Of a stretch of DNA of 64,000 nt, positions 33,580 to 42,626 are shown piece after piece (the first letter of the stretch is position 1; the number at the start of each line of letters is the position of its first letter). Source of the stretch: Arthrobacter globiformis (lineage in GTDB: Bacteria; Actinomycetota; Actinomycetes; Actinomycetales; Micrococcaceae); contig NZ_JAUSYZ010000001.1 of the NCBI RefSeq assembly GCF_030817195.1, positions 3,410,001 through 3,474,000 of the forward strand. The letters are read 5' to 3'. Below the pieces are notes generated by a model that saw nothing but the letters and a program-made list of their open reading frames with translations, searched no databases and was not told the origin of the DNA. The translations under genes and the position numbers were made by a program.

Positions 33580-34301
33580 GAGATGGCCTCCTGTGCTCGG
33601 TGGTCGGGACGGTTGGTGATGGGCAGCCCGCGGGCCCAGAGTTTGATTCCCTGCCAGTGGATCTGCAGGACAACGCGGAGCGGCGCCAGCGGAACCGCAG
33701 CCGCAGCAGCCAGGATGCTGCGGGCTGTGGCGCGCCGCCGGTCGCCGGTCATCGTGGCAGTGAAGGGCTTCCGTCCGGCGCGCTCCAGCACTACTGCCAC
33801 GGCGAGTTTGCCCGCAGGTTCGGGCAGGCTCAGCCGGTAGCTGCCGTCCACCCCGTTGAACGGGGAAACGAAGAATCCCTTGTCCGTCTAGGCGCGGCCG
33901 GTGGCATCCGGGCGCAGGAGGTAGCAGTGCCGTTCGCCATAGGTGTTGTGGACCTCAGCGATGACAGAGCGCAGGGCTCCGTCAAGTCCGTGGCACCAGA
34001 AGATGCTGATCGGGTTGAAGACGTGGCCCAGGACCCTGGCGTTGGCCAGCATGGTGACCTTGCCGCCGTCGTTCTCTTCGCCGTTCACGGCGAAGAAGCG
34101 GTCCACGTTCTCGCGGATGCTCGCCGCGGGATCCCCCAGGTGGTCCTGCGCGTGGAATCCGGCGAGGGGCCGCAGCCACCAGGGCAGTTGCGGCAGGTCA
34201 TCCAGGTCGACGTACCAGCTGTAGCTGCGGTAGGTGAAGGCGTTCCTCAGCGGATCCTGCCGCACATGGCGGATGCTGGTCCGGTAGATGGCCGCGGTCA
34301 T
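33576..34301 (-). pseudogene. DUF1365 protein interrupted by an in-frame TAG
   Basis: The ATG at 34299-34301 starts IYRTSIRHVRQDPLRNAFTY, typical of DUF1365, and continues to FNPISIFWCHGLDGALRSVI and HNTYGERHCYLLRPDATGRA. Then a TAG at 33888-33890 stops it in frame. The very next codons in the same frame continue the family sequence (TDKGFFVSPFNGVDGSYRLS, then the membrane-near helix RSILAAAAAVPLAPLR) to the true stop at 33576-33578. So the only lesion is one nonsense codon, most simply a GAG, CAG or TGG changed to TAG. Full length would be 241 residues. It overlaps both neighbours by four bases, which argues it was a working operon member until recently, or that the base is an error. Confidence 0.85.
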
Positions 34302-35665
34302 GGCACGAGCTCCGCGGCCTGTCCGGCATCGGATGCAGCGGGCTCCGGCACCCGAACGAAGGGGTCCTCCCACTCGCGGCCCAGTTGAGCGGCTGCCCGC
34401 ACACCGGAGGCGGCGCCGTCCTCGTGGAAGCCCCAGCCCTGGTAGGCGCCCGCGAAGGCCAGCCGGTGGTCGCCCAGTTCCCCAAGGCGTTCCTGGGCGG
34501 CCACGGATTCGGGCGTGTACCGGGGGTGCTCGTACACGAGGTCCTGCAGCACTGAGTCCGGTTCGATGAGTTCCGATTCGCCGAGGCTCACGATGTAGCT
34601 GCCGCCGTCGTCGGGGTTGAGGCGCTGCAGTCGGGTCAGGTCGTAGCTGACCAGCACGTGCCCGGGGCGGGCGGCACAGGACGGCAGCCGGTAGTTCCAC
34701 GACGCACGCGCGGCGCCGCTGCGCGGCAGCACCGCCGGATCGCGGTGGAACTTGATGTGGTTGACGGAATACGGGATGTTCCCCAGGACCTGGACCTCCG
34801 CCGGCGTCGGTTCAGCCATCATGGCGAGCGCCTCGCGGGGGTGGGCGGCGATAACCGCGGCGTCGAAGTGCTCGGTTCCGGCCGCCGTCGTAATTTCCAC
34901 TCCGGTTGGGGTCCGGCGCACGGCGAGCACAGGGCTGCCGAGGCGGACATCCTGGAGACCTCCGACCACACGATCAACGTAGCGCCGGGATCCGCCCTTC
35001 ACTGTTTTCCACTGCGGCGAGCCCTTGATGCCGAGCATGCCATGGTGTTCGAGGAAGGTGAAGAGGTACCGGGCGGGGTAGGCCAGGGCGGTGGTGGGGT
35101 CGCAGGACCAGACCGCGCTGACCACCGGCGCCATGAAGTGCGAGGTGAAGTAATCGCTGAAGCGTTCACGTTCGAGGAACTCGCCCAGCGTTTCCTCCGG
35201 TCCCCCGCCGGCCGCAGAGCTGGCCAGCACCGCCCGTGCTTTCCGCCAAAACCGCAGGATCTCGGCAAGCATCAGCAGGAACCGGGGCCGTGCAAGGTTG
35301 GCAGGCCTGGCAAAGACACCCGAAGCGCCCTTGGCGCCGGCATACTCCAGGCCGCAGCCGTCGCAGCGGATGCTCATGCTCATGTCCGAATCCTGCGTCT
35401 CCACGCCCAGCTCGGCGAACAGCCGGATGAGGTTCGGGTAGGTGCGGTTGTTGTGCACAATGAAGCCGGTGTCCACGGCGAGGCTCCCCGACTCCTGCCG
35501 CACGTCGTGCGTGTGGGCATGCCCCCCCGGCCGGGAATCCGCCTCGAAAAGGGTCACGTGGTCCCGGCGGCTGAGGATATGCGCGGCCGTCAGCCCCGCC
35601 ACCCCGCTTCCGACGACGGCGACGTGCCGCCTTTCGCCTCCACTCCGTGCTGGGCTCGGTGACAA
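34298..35665 (-). CDS. FAD-dependent NAD(P)-binding oxidoreductase (amine-oxidase-like)
   Basis: 455-residue flavoprotein with an N-terminal dinucleotide-binding motif (VAVVGSGVAGLTAAHILSRR) and FEADSRPGGHAHT, then FAAHPREALAMM-type middle and a C-terminal FAD closure (LAFAGAYQGWGFHEDGAASG). It belongs to the proteins usually found with DUF1365 and CFA-synthase genes, so it probably helps to modify unsaturated fatty acids; the reaction is unproven. A TTG start at 35663-35665 is chosen because AGGAG lies six bases upstream and the longer frame adds only a weak tail. It starts the three-gene operon and is divergent from a LysR gene. Confidence 0.87.
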   Translation of the reverse strand: MSPSPARSGGERRHVAVVGSGVAGLTAAHILSRRDHVTLFEADSRPGGHAHTHDVRQESGSLAVDTGFIVHNNRTYPNLIRLFAELGVETQDSDMSMSIRCDGCGLEYAGAKGASGVFARPANLARPRFLLMLAEILRFWRKARAVLASSAAGGGPEETLGEFLERERFSDYFTSHFMAPVVSAVWSCDPTTALAYPARYLFTFLEHHGMLGIKGSPQWKTVKGGSRRYVDRVVGGLQDVRLGSPVLAVRRTPTGVEITTAAGTEHFDAAVIAAHPREALAMMAEPTPAEVQVLGNIPYSVNHIKFHRDPAVLPRSGAARASWNYRLPSCAARPGHVLVSYDLTRLQRLNPDDGGSYIVSLGESELIEPDSVLQDLVYEHPRYTPESVAAQERLGELGDHRLAFAGAYQGWGFHEDGAASGVRAAAQLGREWEDPFVRVPEPAASDAGQAAELVP

Positions 35666-35791
35666 TCTTTGCTCCTCCGCTGAACAGTTGCCCCTGAATT
35701 GGGTAGTCAACGGCTATTCGGAGCTGCCAGGAGTGCCGGATGGGTGCGGCGTCTTTTTCTTGTCCGACAGCACCCGCAGTAAGGTTGGCTG

Positions 35792-36709
35792 GTGGTCAAC
35801 CCCGTGCATTTAAGGACGCTCCTTGAGGTGACGCGGCTCGGTTCCTTCGCGGCCGCGGCGACCCGGCTTGGCTACACCGCCTCGGCGGTGTCCCAGCAGA
35901 TGTCTGCCCTGGAGCGGGACACCGGCGTCCGCCTGTTCCAGCGCTCCGCCCGGAGCGTTGTTCCCACCGACGCTGCGATGGTGATGGCGCGCCACGCGGC
36001 CAAAGTCCTCACCGACATCGAGGCGCTGATGGCCGCGGCCTCTAAAACGCAGGACACCACCACCCAGGAGCTCCGGCTGGGTATCTTCCCGAGCCTGGCC
36101 ACCTACGTCCTGCCGCGGATCCTGCGCAGTCCCGCATGGAAGAACCTGGGCATCGACCTGAAAGTTTCCGTCGCGGAACCGGCCCAGACCATCCAGGGTC
36201 TGCGCACCGGCGGCGACACCGATGTGGCGCTCGTGTACCAGGTGGGGCAGTCCGGGCTCGCCTGGCCGCACACCATCAACCGGCAGTGGATCGGCGACGA
36301 CAACTTCCGCGTGGTCCTGCCCGCCGGGTGGGGATTCCGCACCGACGCGAAGGTGGCTGCGGACCATCTTTCGGACATGCCATGGATCATGCACCATCCC
36401 GGCACGAGCGATGCCACCGTCATTGAGCGGCTCTTCGCCGGCTGCAACCTGCACCCCCGCGTGGTGGCCTACAGCGACGACTTCCATGCCAGCCTTGAGA
36501 TGGCCGCCGCCGGGCTGGGGGCAGCACTGGTGCCGGAACTTGCGCTGCTCCACCGCCCGGCCGGCGTCGTGGTGCTGGACGTCCCGGAGATCCGGCTGGC
36601 CCGCAACGTCTTCGCACTGCTCATCAATGACAAGAAGACGGCCCGCGTGCAGCTGTTCGTGGACCTGCTGGCGGAAACGATGGGCGGCCTGGGGCGCTCA
36701 GTTAAATGA
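35792..36709 (+). CDS. LysR-family transcriptional regulator
   Basis: 305-residue regulator with an N-terminal winged helix (HLRTLLEVTRLGSFAAAATR, LGYTASAVSQQMSALERDTG) and a periplasmic-binding-like effector domain. The start is GTG at 35792 with AAGG eight bases upstream. It is divergent from the FAD oxidoreductase-DUF1365-CFA operon, 126 bases away, which makes that operon the most likely target, but LysR proteins of this type also sit beside unrelated genes. The effector is unknown. Confidence 0.88.
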   Translation: MVNPVHLRTLLEVTRLGSFAAAATRLGYTASAVSQQMSALERDTGVRLFQRSARSVVPTDAAMVMARHAAKVLTDIEALMAAASKTQDTTTQELRLGIFPSLATYVLPRILRSPAWKNLGIDLKVSVAEPAQTIQGLRTGGDTDVALVYQVGQSGLAWPHTINRQWIGDDNFRVVLPAGWGFRTDAKVAADHLSDMPWIMHHPGTSDATVIERLFAGCNLHPRVVAYSDDFHASLEMAAAGLGAALVPELALLHRPAGVVVLDVPEIRLARNVFALLINDKKTARVQLFVDLLAETMGGLGRSVK

Positions 36710-36754
36710 TCCCCGAAGCTGGAATGCTCTGCTTTTCGGGTCTATGTTGAAGAT

Positions 36755-37264
36755 ATGACCACCAAGGTAGCGAGCCAGCACTTCGGAGTAATCGAGCTGA
36801 ACCACGGCAGGGACCATAACGTTGCCGCGGAGCATGAGCTGGCCGGACAACGCCTTGAGCTCGACCTGAACATCAACGCCCATGACCACTTCGACGAAGC
36901 GGCCATGCATAAGGTGGACTACCGCCTCCGGTATCTCCCCGAGCTCGTGGACGAGGTCAGGGAAATGATTGCCGAGGAGCTCGAGCAGGAAGGCACCAGC
37001 CCGCAGGAATACCTCCGCTTTCACTGCAACGCCATTAAAGACGAGTACCTGCAGAAAATCTTCGGCGTGAAGGACAAGAGCCAGCTCACCAATGCGGTGT
37101 TCCTCAAGGCCCTGAAACTCGGCCACGTCGGAATCTACCCCGGCCAGCCCGAACGCTACTTTGTACTGGACTTCACCCTGGGCGAGCACTTCACGGACGA
37201 GGTCCTGGTGGCCTCCGCGGACGAGGACGGCGTCGTCGATGACGAGATCGTCTGGGAATCCTGA
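36755..37264 (+). CDS. Hypothetical protein (DUF2004-like)
   Basis: 169-residue acidic cytoplasmic protein. The centre is helical (YRLRYLPELVDEVREMIAEE), the C-terminus is beta-rich and ends EDGVVDDEIVWES. I recall this as the DUF2004-type protein, but I am not certain. No catalytic motif or membrane segment. It follows the LysR gene by 45 bases in the same direction but looks unrelated. A hairpin terminator lies 67 bases downstream. Confidence 0.6.
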   Translation: MTTKVASQHFGVIELNHGRDHNVAAEHELAGQRLELDLNINAHDHFDEAAMHKVDYRLRYLPELVDEVREMIAEELEQEGTSPQEYLRFHCNAIKDEYLQKIFGVKDKSQLTNAVFLKALKLGHVGIYPGQPERYFVLDFTLGEHFTDEVLVASADEDGVVDDEIVWES

Positions 37265-37330
37265 ACTGGTTCCCTGGCCGAGCTTGCGAGGCGAGGGTGC
37301 TGGTGGGGAGCAGTCGATGGGTAAAGAACG

Positions 37331-37365
37331 ACGGCGCCCGTCACCTTTTCGGTGACGGGCGCCGT
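37331..37365. terminator. Hairpin between the DUF2004-like gene and metE
   Basis: ACGGCGCCCGTCACC (37331-37345) pairs perfectly with GGTGACGGGCGCCGT (37351-37365). On the plus strand TTCGTGGTGCTTTT follows; on the minus strand CGTTCTTTACC follows. It serves both convergent genes, with metE ending 15 bases away. Confidence 0.85.
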
Positions 37366-37379
37366 TCGTGGTGCTTTTC

Positions 37380-39722
37380 TTACTTGGCGCCTTCGAGCAG
37401 CTCGGCGCGGACCGTCTTGGTGGCCGTGACCAGGTTGCGCAGGGACGCTTCAGTCTCAGCGTAGCCGCGGGTCTTCAGGCCGCAGTCCGGGTTGACCCAG
37501 AGCTGGCGGGACGGAACGTGCTTTACGGCGGTGCTCAGCAGTTCGGTGACTTCCTGCTCGCCCGGGACGCGCGGCGAGTGGATGTCGTAAACGCCGGGTC
37601 CGACGCCGCGGCCGAAGCCGTGGGACTCGAGGTCGTGGACAACCTCCATGCGGGAGCGGGCGGCTTCGATCGAGGTCACGTCGGCGTCCAGGCCGTCGAT
37701 CGCGTCGATGATCACGCCGAACTCGGAGTAGCACAGGTGGGTGTGGATCTGCGTGGCGTCCGCTGCACCGGCGGTGGCCAGGCGGAAGGAGTTGACGGAC
37801 CAGTCCAGGTAAGCGGGCTGGTCGGCCTTGCGCAGCGGGAGCAGTTCGCGCAGGGCGGGCTCGTCAACCTGGATGATCTTGATGCCGGCGGCTTCGAGGT
37901 CGGCGATCTCGTCGCGCAGCGCCAGGCCCACCTGGTTGGCGGTCTCGCCCAGCGGCTGGTCATCGCGGACGAAGGACCAGGCCAGGATGGTGACCGGACC
38001 CGTGAGCATGCCCTTCATCGGCTTGTTCGTGAGGGACTGTGCGTATTCGGCCCACTTCACGGTGATGGGGGCGCTGCGGGTGACATCGCCCCACAGGATG
38101 GACGGACGCGTGCAGCGGGAGCCGTACGACTGGACCCAGCCGTGGACCGTGACGTCGAAGCCTTCCAGGTTCTCAGCAAAGTACTGCACCATGTCGTTGC
38201 GCTCGGGCTCGCCGTGCACCAGGACGTCGTAGCCGAGCTCTTCCTGCAGGTCGACGACGCGCTTGATCTCGTCCTTCATGAGCTGCTCGTACTGCTCGTC
38301 GGTCAGGTCGCCCTTGTTGTTGCGGGCGCGGGCCGAACGGATTTCCGAGGTCTGCGGGAAGGAACCGATGGTGGTGGTGGGCAGCGGCGGCAGGTGCAGG
38401 GCCTCTTCCTGGGCAGCTTCGCGGACCGCGTACTCGGAGCGGTTGAAGTCGGCCGGGGTCAGGGCCGCGGTGCGGGCACGGACGTCGGCGCGCTGGACGC
38501 CTTCGGCTGCGGCGCGGGAGGCGATGACGCGGGTTGCTTCGTCGATGGCCGGCTGAACTGCGGCGGCGTCGGTCAGCAGGCCGGCGAGGGTAACAACCTC
38601 AACGGCCTTCTGGTCGGCGAAGGCCAGCCAGCTGCGGAGCTGCTCGGACAGCTGGACCTCTTCCTCGACGTCGTGCGGGACGTGCTGGGTGGAGGTGGAG
38701 GTGCTGATGGCCAGGCTGGCGGTGCTCTTCTGCAGCTCGGCGATTTTGGTGGCAGAGGCCTGCAGGTCGTTGCGCCAGATGTTGTGGCCGTCGACGACGC
38801 CGGCGACGAGGGTCTTGGTGCCCAGTGCAGCCAGTGCTGCAGCGGAGGGAACCTCGCCCTTGAAGACGTCGATGTGCAGGGCGTCGATGTTGGTGGCGGC
38901 GAGGGTGCCGAGCTGGCCGTTCAGTGCGCCGTACGGCGTGGAGACGAACAGCTGCGGGCGGCTGGCTGCAGCCGTGAGGACCTCGTACGCGCGGGCAACG
39001 GCGGCCTGGATTTCCTGTTCCGGAGTGTCCTGGTCCACAACCAGGGCGGGCTCGTCCAGCTGGACCCAGCTGGCGCCGGCAGCTGCTAGCTTCTCGAGCA
39101 GCGCGGTGTAGACCGGCAGGACGTCCTCGAGGCGGGACAGCGGGCTGAAACCGGCCGGGGCGTCGTCGGAAGCCTTGCTCAGCAGCAGGAAGGTGACCGG
39201 GCCAACGATGTACGGACGGGTCTCCACGCCGTTGGCGAGGGCGTATTCGAACTCTTCAACGATGCGGTTGGACGTGAGCGCGAAGTTGGTCTCCGGGCCG
39301 ATTTCCGGCACGAGGTAGTGGTAGTTGGTGTCGAACCACTTGGTCATTTCCAGGGGCTGCTGTTCCTTGTTGCCGCGGGCCAGGGTGAAGTAGCCGTCGA
39401 TGTCCAGCTGTCCCTCGGCGTTGAGGAGGTTGCCGAAGCGGGCCGGAACGGCACCGACGTGGGCGGCGGCGTCGAGCACCTGGTCGTAGAAGGAGAACGT
39501 GCCCGGAACCGCAGCGGCTTCGGTCAGGCCAAGGCCCTGCAGGCGCTTGGCGGTGCCCAGCTGGATTTCCTTGGCGGCGGCGTCGAGGGCAGCGGCATCA
39601 ATCTTGCCGGCCCAGTACGCCTCCACGGCCTTCTTCAGTTCGCGGCGGCGGCCGATGCGGGGGTAGCCGAGGATGGATGCGGACGGGAAGGGCGTGCTCT
39701 GCACGGAAGTCTGTTCAGTCAT
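37380..39722 (-). CDS. metE: 5-methyltetrahydropteroyltriglutamate-homocysteine methyltransferase (cobalamin-independent methionine synthase)
   Basis: 780-residue zinc enzyme making methionine without vitamin B12. The N-terminal domain starts LGYPRIGRRRELKKAVEAYW. The C-terminal catalytic domain has IWGDVTRSAPITVKW, the zinc ligands HTHLCYSEFG (His, Cys) and VNPDCGLKTRGYAET (Cys), and IHSPRVP. AAGGAAA precedes the ATG at 39720-39722. It follows metF by 58 bases on the same strand, so both steps of the last methyl transfer are made together. Confidence 0.97.
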   Translation of the reverse strand: MTEQTSVQSTPFPSASILGYPRIGRRRELKKAVEAYWAGKIDAAALDAAAKEIQLGTAKRLQGLGLTEAAAVPGTFSFYDQVLDAAAHVGAVPARFGNLLNAEGQLDIDGYFTLARGNKEQQPLEMTKWFDTNYHYLVPEIGPETNFALTSNRIVEEFEYALANGVETRPYIVGPVTFLLLSKASDDAPAGFSPLSRLEDVLPVYTALLEKLAAAGASWVQLDEPALVVDQDTPEQEIQAAVARAYEVLTAAASRPQLFVSTPYGALNGQLGTLAATNIDALHIDVFKGEVPSAAALAALGTKTLVAGVVDGHNIWRNDLQASATKIAELQKSTASLAISTSTSTQHVPHDVEEEVQLSEQLRSWLAFADQKAVEVVTLAGLLTDAAAVQPAIDEATRVIASRAAAEGVQRADVRARTAALTPADFNRSEYAVREAAQEEALHLPPLPTTTIGSFPQTSEIRSARARNNKGDLTDEQYEQLMKDEIKRVVDLQEELGYDVLVHGEPERNDMVQYFAENLEGFDVTVHGWVQSYGSRCTRPSILWGDVTRSAPITVKWAEYAQSLTNKPMKGMLTGPVTILAWSFVRDDQPLGETANQVGLALRDEIADLEAAGIKIIQVDEPALRELLPLRKADQPAYLDWSVNSFRLATAGAADATQIHTHLCYSEFGVIIDAIDGLDADVTSIEAARSRMEVVHDLESHGFGRGVGPGVYDIHSPRVPGEQEVTELLSTAVKHVPSRQLWVNPDCGLKTRGYAETEASLRNLVTATKTVRAELLEGAK

Positions 39723-39780
39723 GTGAAATTTCCTTAAAACGTTGGAAAGAAGCTGTGAATGTCTAGGGGAGGAATGTGGG

Positions 39781-40746
39781 TCAGCTGGCGAGCTGGCGCC
39801 GGGCGAGCGCGGTCAGGCGGCTGGACGAGCGGGCCGGCCGGGCAAGCGACATCTTGTCCAGCACCTCCAGCGCGCTCTGGTGCTCGTTGAACGTGTAGAT
39901 GTGGAGTCCGGGCGCTCCGGCGTCCAGGGCCGCGTTGGCCAGGTCCACGGTTGCGCTGACACCAATATGGAGCCGTTCGGCGTCGGTATCCGCCGCCGCC
40001 AGCCGCTCGATGAGCTCCGGTGCGGGTTCGACGCCGGTCAGCTCGCCGAGGCGCTTGAGCCTCCGCAGGCTGGTGAGCGGCATGACGCCGGGGATGATCG
40101 GGATGGTGACGCCGGCCCGGCGGGCCCTGGTGAGCAGATCGGCATACTGGTCCGTGTGGAAGAACACCTGGGTGATCGCGAAGTCCGCGCCTGACCGCTG
40201 CTTGGCGAGCAGCACCTCGACGTCGTGGGCCTCGCTGGGCGATTCCGGGTGCCGCGTCGGGTAGGCCGCCACACCAACGGCAACCTTTCCCGCGCACAGC
40301 AGGGCCGAGCGCCGCTGCTCCACCCGGCGGATGAGCTCAATGAGATCCTGGGCGTAGCGCAGCGACCCGCTGACCGGTTCACCGCTGTCCTTGGGCAGAT
40401 CGCCACGGAGGGCGAGGATGCCGCGGACGCCGGCGTCGAGCAGTTCACCGATGATTTCCGCTAGCTCCGCCGGTGTGTTGCCAACACACGTCAGGTGGGC
40501 AAGCGGGCGGAGGGTGGTCTCCAGCACCAGCCGGTTGATGAGTTCGACGGCAGTGTCCCGGTTGGAGCCGCTGGCACCGTATGTGACCGACACATAGTCG
40601 GGGTCGGTGGCTTCCAATTCCCGGATGGTGGTCCACAGGGTCTCGGCGGCTGCAGGCGAACGCGGCGGGAACAGCTCATAGGAGAGCGCCACCGGTGCGG
40701 TGTCGGAGAGATTTGGGTGTGTGTCTATAAGGCTTGGTGGTGACAT
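39781..40746 (-). CDS. metF: Methylenetetrahydrofolate reductase
   Basis: 321-residue FAD enzyme that makes 5-methyltetrahydrofolate, the methyl donor for MetE. SYELFPPRSPAAAETLWTTI, DPDYVSVTYGASGSNRD and HLTCVGNTPAELAE are MetF signatures; ILALRGDLPK and FAITQVFF follow. AAGGA five bases before the ATG at 40744-40746 supports the start. It is the first gene of the metF-metE operon and is preceded by a structured leader. Confidence 0.96.
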   Translation of the reverse strand: MSPPSLIDTHPNLSDTAPVALSYELFPPRSPAAAETLWTTIRELEATDPDYVSVTYGASGSNRDTAVELINRLVLETTLRPLAHLTCVGNTPAELAEIIGELLDAGVRGILALRGDLPKDSGEPVSGSLRYAQDLIELIRRVEQRRSALLCAGKVAVGVAAYPTRHPESPSEAHDVEVLLAKQRSGADFAITQVFFHTDQYADLLTRARRAGVTIPIIPGVMPLTSLRRLKRLGELTGVEPAPELIERLAAADTDAERLHIGVSATVDLANAALDAGAPGLHIYTFNEHQSALEVLDKMSLARPARSSSRLTALARRQLAS

Positions 40747-41445
40747 TTGCGTCCTTGGCTTTGGGCCATTGAAGGCTGCGCTGCCGTGGCGGAAAGCCCG
40801 TGCAGCATGCGGTCAATGAATTGAGTTTGGGGAACACGGGACGGACTTCGGCAGGGCGCAGCCGCGACTGTTACGCCTGTAAAGAAGTCCACCGTGAGCA
40901 AATGTCAGGCCCACATGGGGGCACCCACACCCTCCTTGGCGGCCGGCAGGCGGCTCACCGCAGCGGAGGATCGCTGACACGTTACCTCGGTAACTTGTAT
41001 AGAACTCTAGAAGCCGTCCGGGGACGCCTTCAAGTTGACGCCGAATTAAGACGCCGCTTTACGCCCGATTGGATAGCCCGTTCAGAATTATCTTCGCCGA
41101 AAGAGACTCCCAGGGGCAATGACCGCCGGGAGCCGGCCCGGCGTGCCTCTTTTCAAACTGCAGAAATTAGTCCATTCTTTTGTCACGTCGTATCGGATTC
41201 GGCAAGGTCTCAGGTTGAGGAGGCTGGATGCTTCTTCTGCTTCCTGCTCGGTGAATCACCCCGAGCGAACATAATCCGCGCCCGTCGATTGGCCGCCGTC
41301 GCACCGTCCCGAGAACCGCACGTCCCGGGATACGCCCGCTGGCAGGGGCGCGGTTCGCCAGCGTTCTGCTGCGGGCCGGGCACGGCACTGACGGCGCGGC
41401 GGGGTTGCTGGAAGCCAGAAATCCCCACGGCGAAAGGCCACCGAG
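40747..41445. other. metF leader and upstream region, with RNA-structure and riboswitch-like sequences
   Basis: Nearly 700 bases. On the minus strand a TATACA (-10, plus 40996-41001) and a palindrome GTTACC-TC-GGTAAC (40981-40994) mark a probable metF promoter. Directly downstream TGTCAG...CTGACA (40979-40974 with 40908-40903) closes a 77-base structured leader. On the plus strand, GGGGAA at 40829, GCCGCGACTGTTA (40861-40873) and TGTCAGGCCCAC (40903-40914) resemble the conserved parts of cobalamin riboswitches, but the piece between them is too short. 41000-41440 shows nothing I can name. Confidence 0.4.
40829..40914 (+). promoter_or_regulatory. Cobalamin-riboswitch-like fragment (doubtful)
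   Basis: GGGGAA, then GCCGCGACTGTTA and TGTCAGGCCCAC match conserved blocks of cobalamin riboswitches (GGGAA, CCGCAACTGTGA, GTCAGGAGAC). The B12-box arm and about 60 bases are missing, and it reads away from metF-metE, so it may be a remnant or coincidence. Confidence 0.25.
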
Positions 41446-42537
41446 ATGTCCCAGGTTCATAAACCACCGCTTCACAAATCACCGGCAGGGCCGGGCTCCG
41501 CCCTTGTGCTCCTTCTGGCGCTGACCACCGTGACGTCGTGCGCCCCGCAACAAAATACCGCCCCGCAGGCAACCTCCGGTTCCGCCGCACCGACAGCGAC
41601 GTCGGCCCCGGCCACTTCAACCGGCTCTGCCTCAACCGGTACTGCGGCCACCTCTCCCGGCACGACCGGGACAGCCGGCGCGGATGAGTTGTGCGGTCCG
41701 GGTTCCGCGATCAACTTCGATGCCTCCCAGTTCCAGTCTTCCCCCAACGTGGACAACAAGTGGTTCCCGCTGAAGCCGGGCATGCAGTACACCACCACGG
41801 GGAACGTCAAGAATGCCGAGGAAACCAAAAAACGCACTGTGGTGCACACGGTGACGGGGCTGACCAAGATGATCGACGGCGTTAAGACCCAGGTCATGTG
41901 GGACCGGGACTACGCCGATGGTGAGCTGGTGGAATCCGAACTGGCATTCTTCGCCCAGACCAACAGCGGCACGGTCTGGCTCTTCGGTGAATACCCCGAG
42001 GAATACGAAAACGGGAAGTTCACCGGCGCTCCCTCCACCTTCGTCCATAGCCTGGACGAGGCCCAGGCCGGCATCGCCATGCAGGCGGACCCCCAAACCA
42101 ACACGCCCGGTTACGTCCAGGCCCACGCGCCAAACGTCGACTTCCTGGATTGCGGCCAGGTCTTCAAACTGAACGACCATGTGTGCGTCGCCACGGGTTG
42201 CTATGACGACGTGCTGGTGATTGACGAACGGAACCCGCTGGAGCCTGCGGTGGGCCACCAGCGGAAGTTCTACTCGGCCGGAACGGGCCTGGTGAAGGTG
42301 ACCGCTGTGGGCGGCACCGACCAGGAGACGCTGGAGCTCACCAGGATCGAGCAGCTCACCGACGCCAAGCTGAAGGAGGTCAACCAGGAGGCCCTCAAGC
42401 TGGACACGCATGCCTACCAGGTCAGCAAGAACGTCTATGCCAAGACGGACCAGGCTGAGGTTGCCACTGAAACGTCTGGGCCTGCCAGCAGCAGCCCGGC
42501 TACCAGCGACAGCCCAACGGCTCAGCCCGGCTACTAG
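41446..42537 (+). CDS. Putative lipoprotein of unknown function
   Basis: 363 residues. The N-terminal signal SALVLLLALTTVTSC ends in a Cys suitable for lipid attachment. A Thr/Ser/Ala-rich linker to about residue 80 is followed by a beta-rich domain. That domain contains NKWFPLKPGMQYTTTG, YADGELVESELAFFAQTNSG, VWLFGEYPEEYENGKF and Cys-bearing VDFLDCGQVFK and VCVATGCYDD. The C-terminus is again Ser/Pro-rich. Similar extracytoplasmic proteins occur in Arthrobacter relatives; I cannot name the family. AAAGG eight bases before the ATG supports the start. A perfect hairpin terminator follows. Confidence 0.75.
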   Translation: MSQVHKPPLHKSPAGPGSALVLLLALTTVTSCAPQQNTAPQATSGSAAPTATSAPATSTGSASTGTAATSPGTTGTAGADELCGPGSAINFDASQFQSSPNVDNKWFPLKPGMQYTTTGNVKNAEETKKRTVVHTVTGLTKMIDGVKTQVMWDRDYADGELVESELAFFAQTNSGTVWLFGEYPEEYENGKFTGAPSTFVHSLDEAQAGIAMQADPQTNTPGYVQAHAPNVDFLDCGQVFKLNDHVCVATGCYDDVLVIDERNPLEPAVGHQRKFYSAGTGLVKVTAVGGTDQETLELTRIEQLTDAKLKEVNQEALKLDTHAYQVSKNVYAKTDQAEVATETSGPASSSPATSDSPTAQPGY

Positions 42538-42563
42538 TCAGTGCGAGCGTCCAATAACGGAAA

Positions 42564-42591
42564 GGTGCCCGGAGCGGACGCTCCGGGCACC
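42564..42591 (+). terminator. Terminator after the lipoprotein gene
   Basis: GGTGCCCGGAGC (42564-42575), loop GGAC, then GCTCCGGGCACC (42580-42591), followed by TCCCTTT. The 12-base stem is perfect. Confidence 0.85.
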
Positions 42592-42626
42592 TCCCTTTGG
42601 CACATGAACAGGTCTATTCTGATGCC

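Noticed and set aside
34298..35665. TmsA/BfaA-type enzyme for 10-methyl fatty acids
   Set aside because: The flavoprotein is of the amine-oxidase-like NAD(P)-binding type, not the FAD-binding-4 type expected of TmsA, and DUF1365 is present.
37368..39089. Long plus-strand frame opposite metE
   Set aside because: Shadow of metE; no start signal and no family similarity.
40903..40979. SAM riboswitch upstream of metF
   Set aside because: The closing stem and a GGGTGCCCC string look similar, but the conserved GGCAACC core is missing, so I call it only a structured leader.
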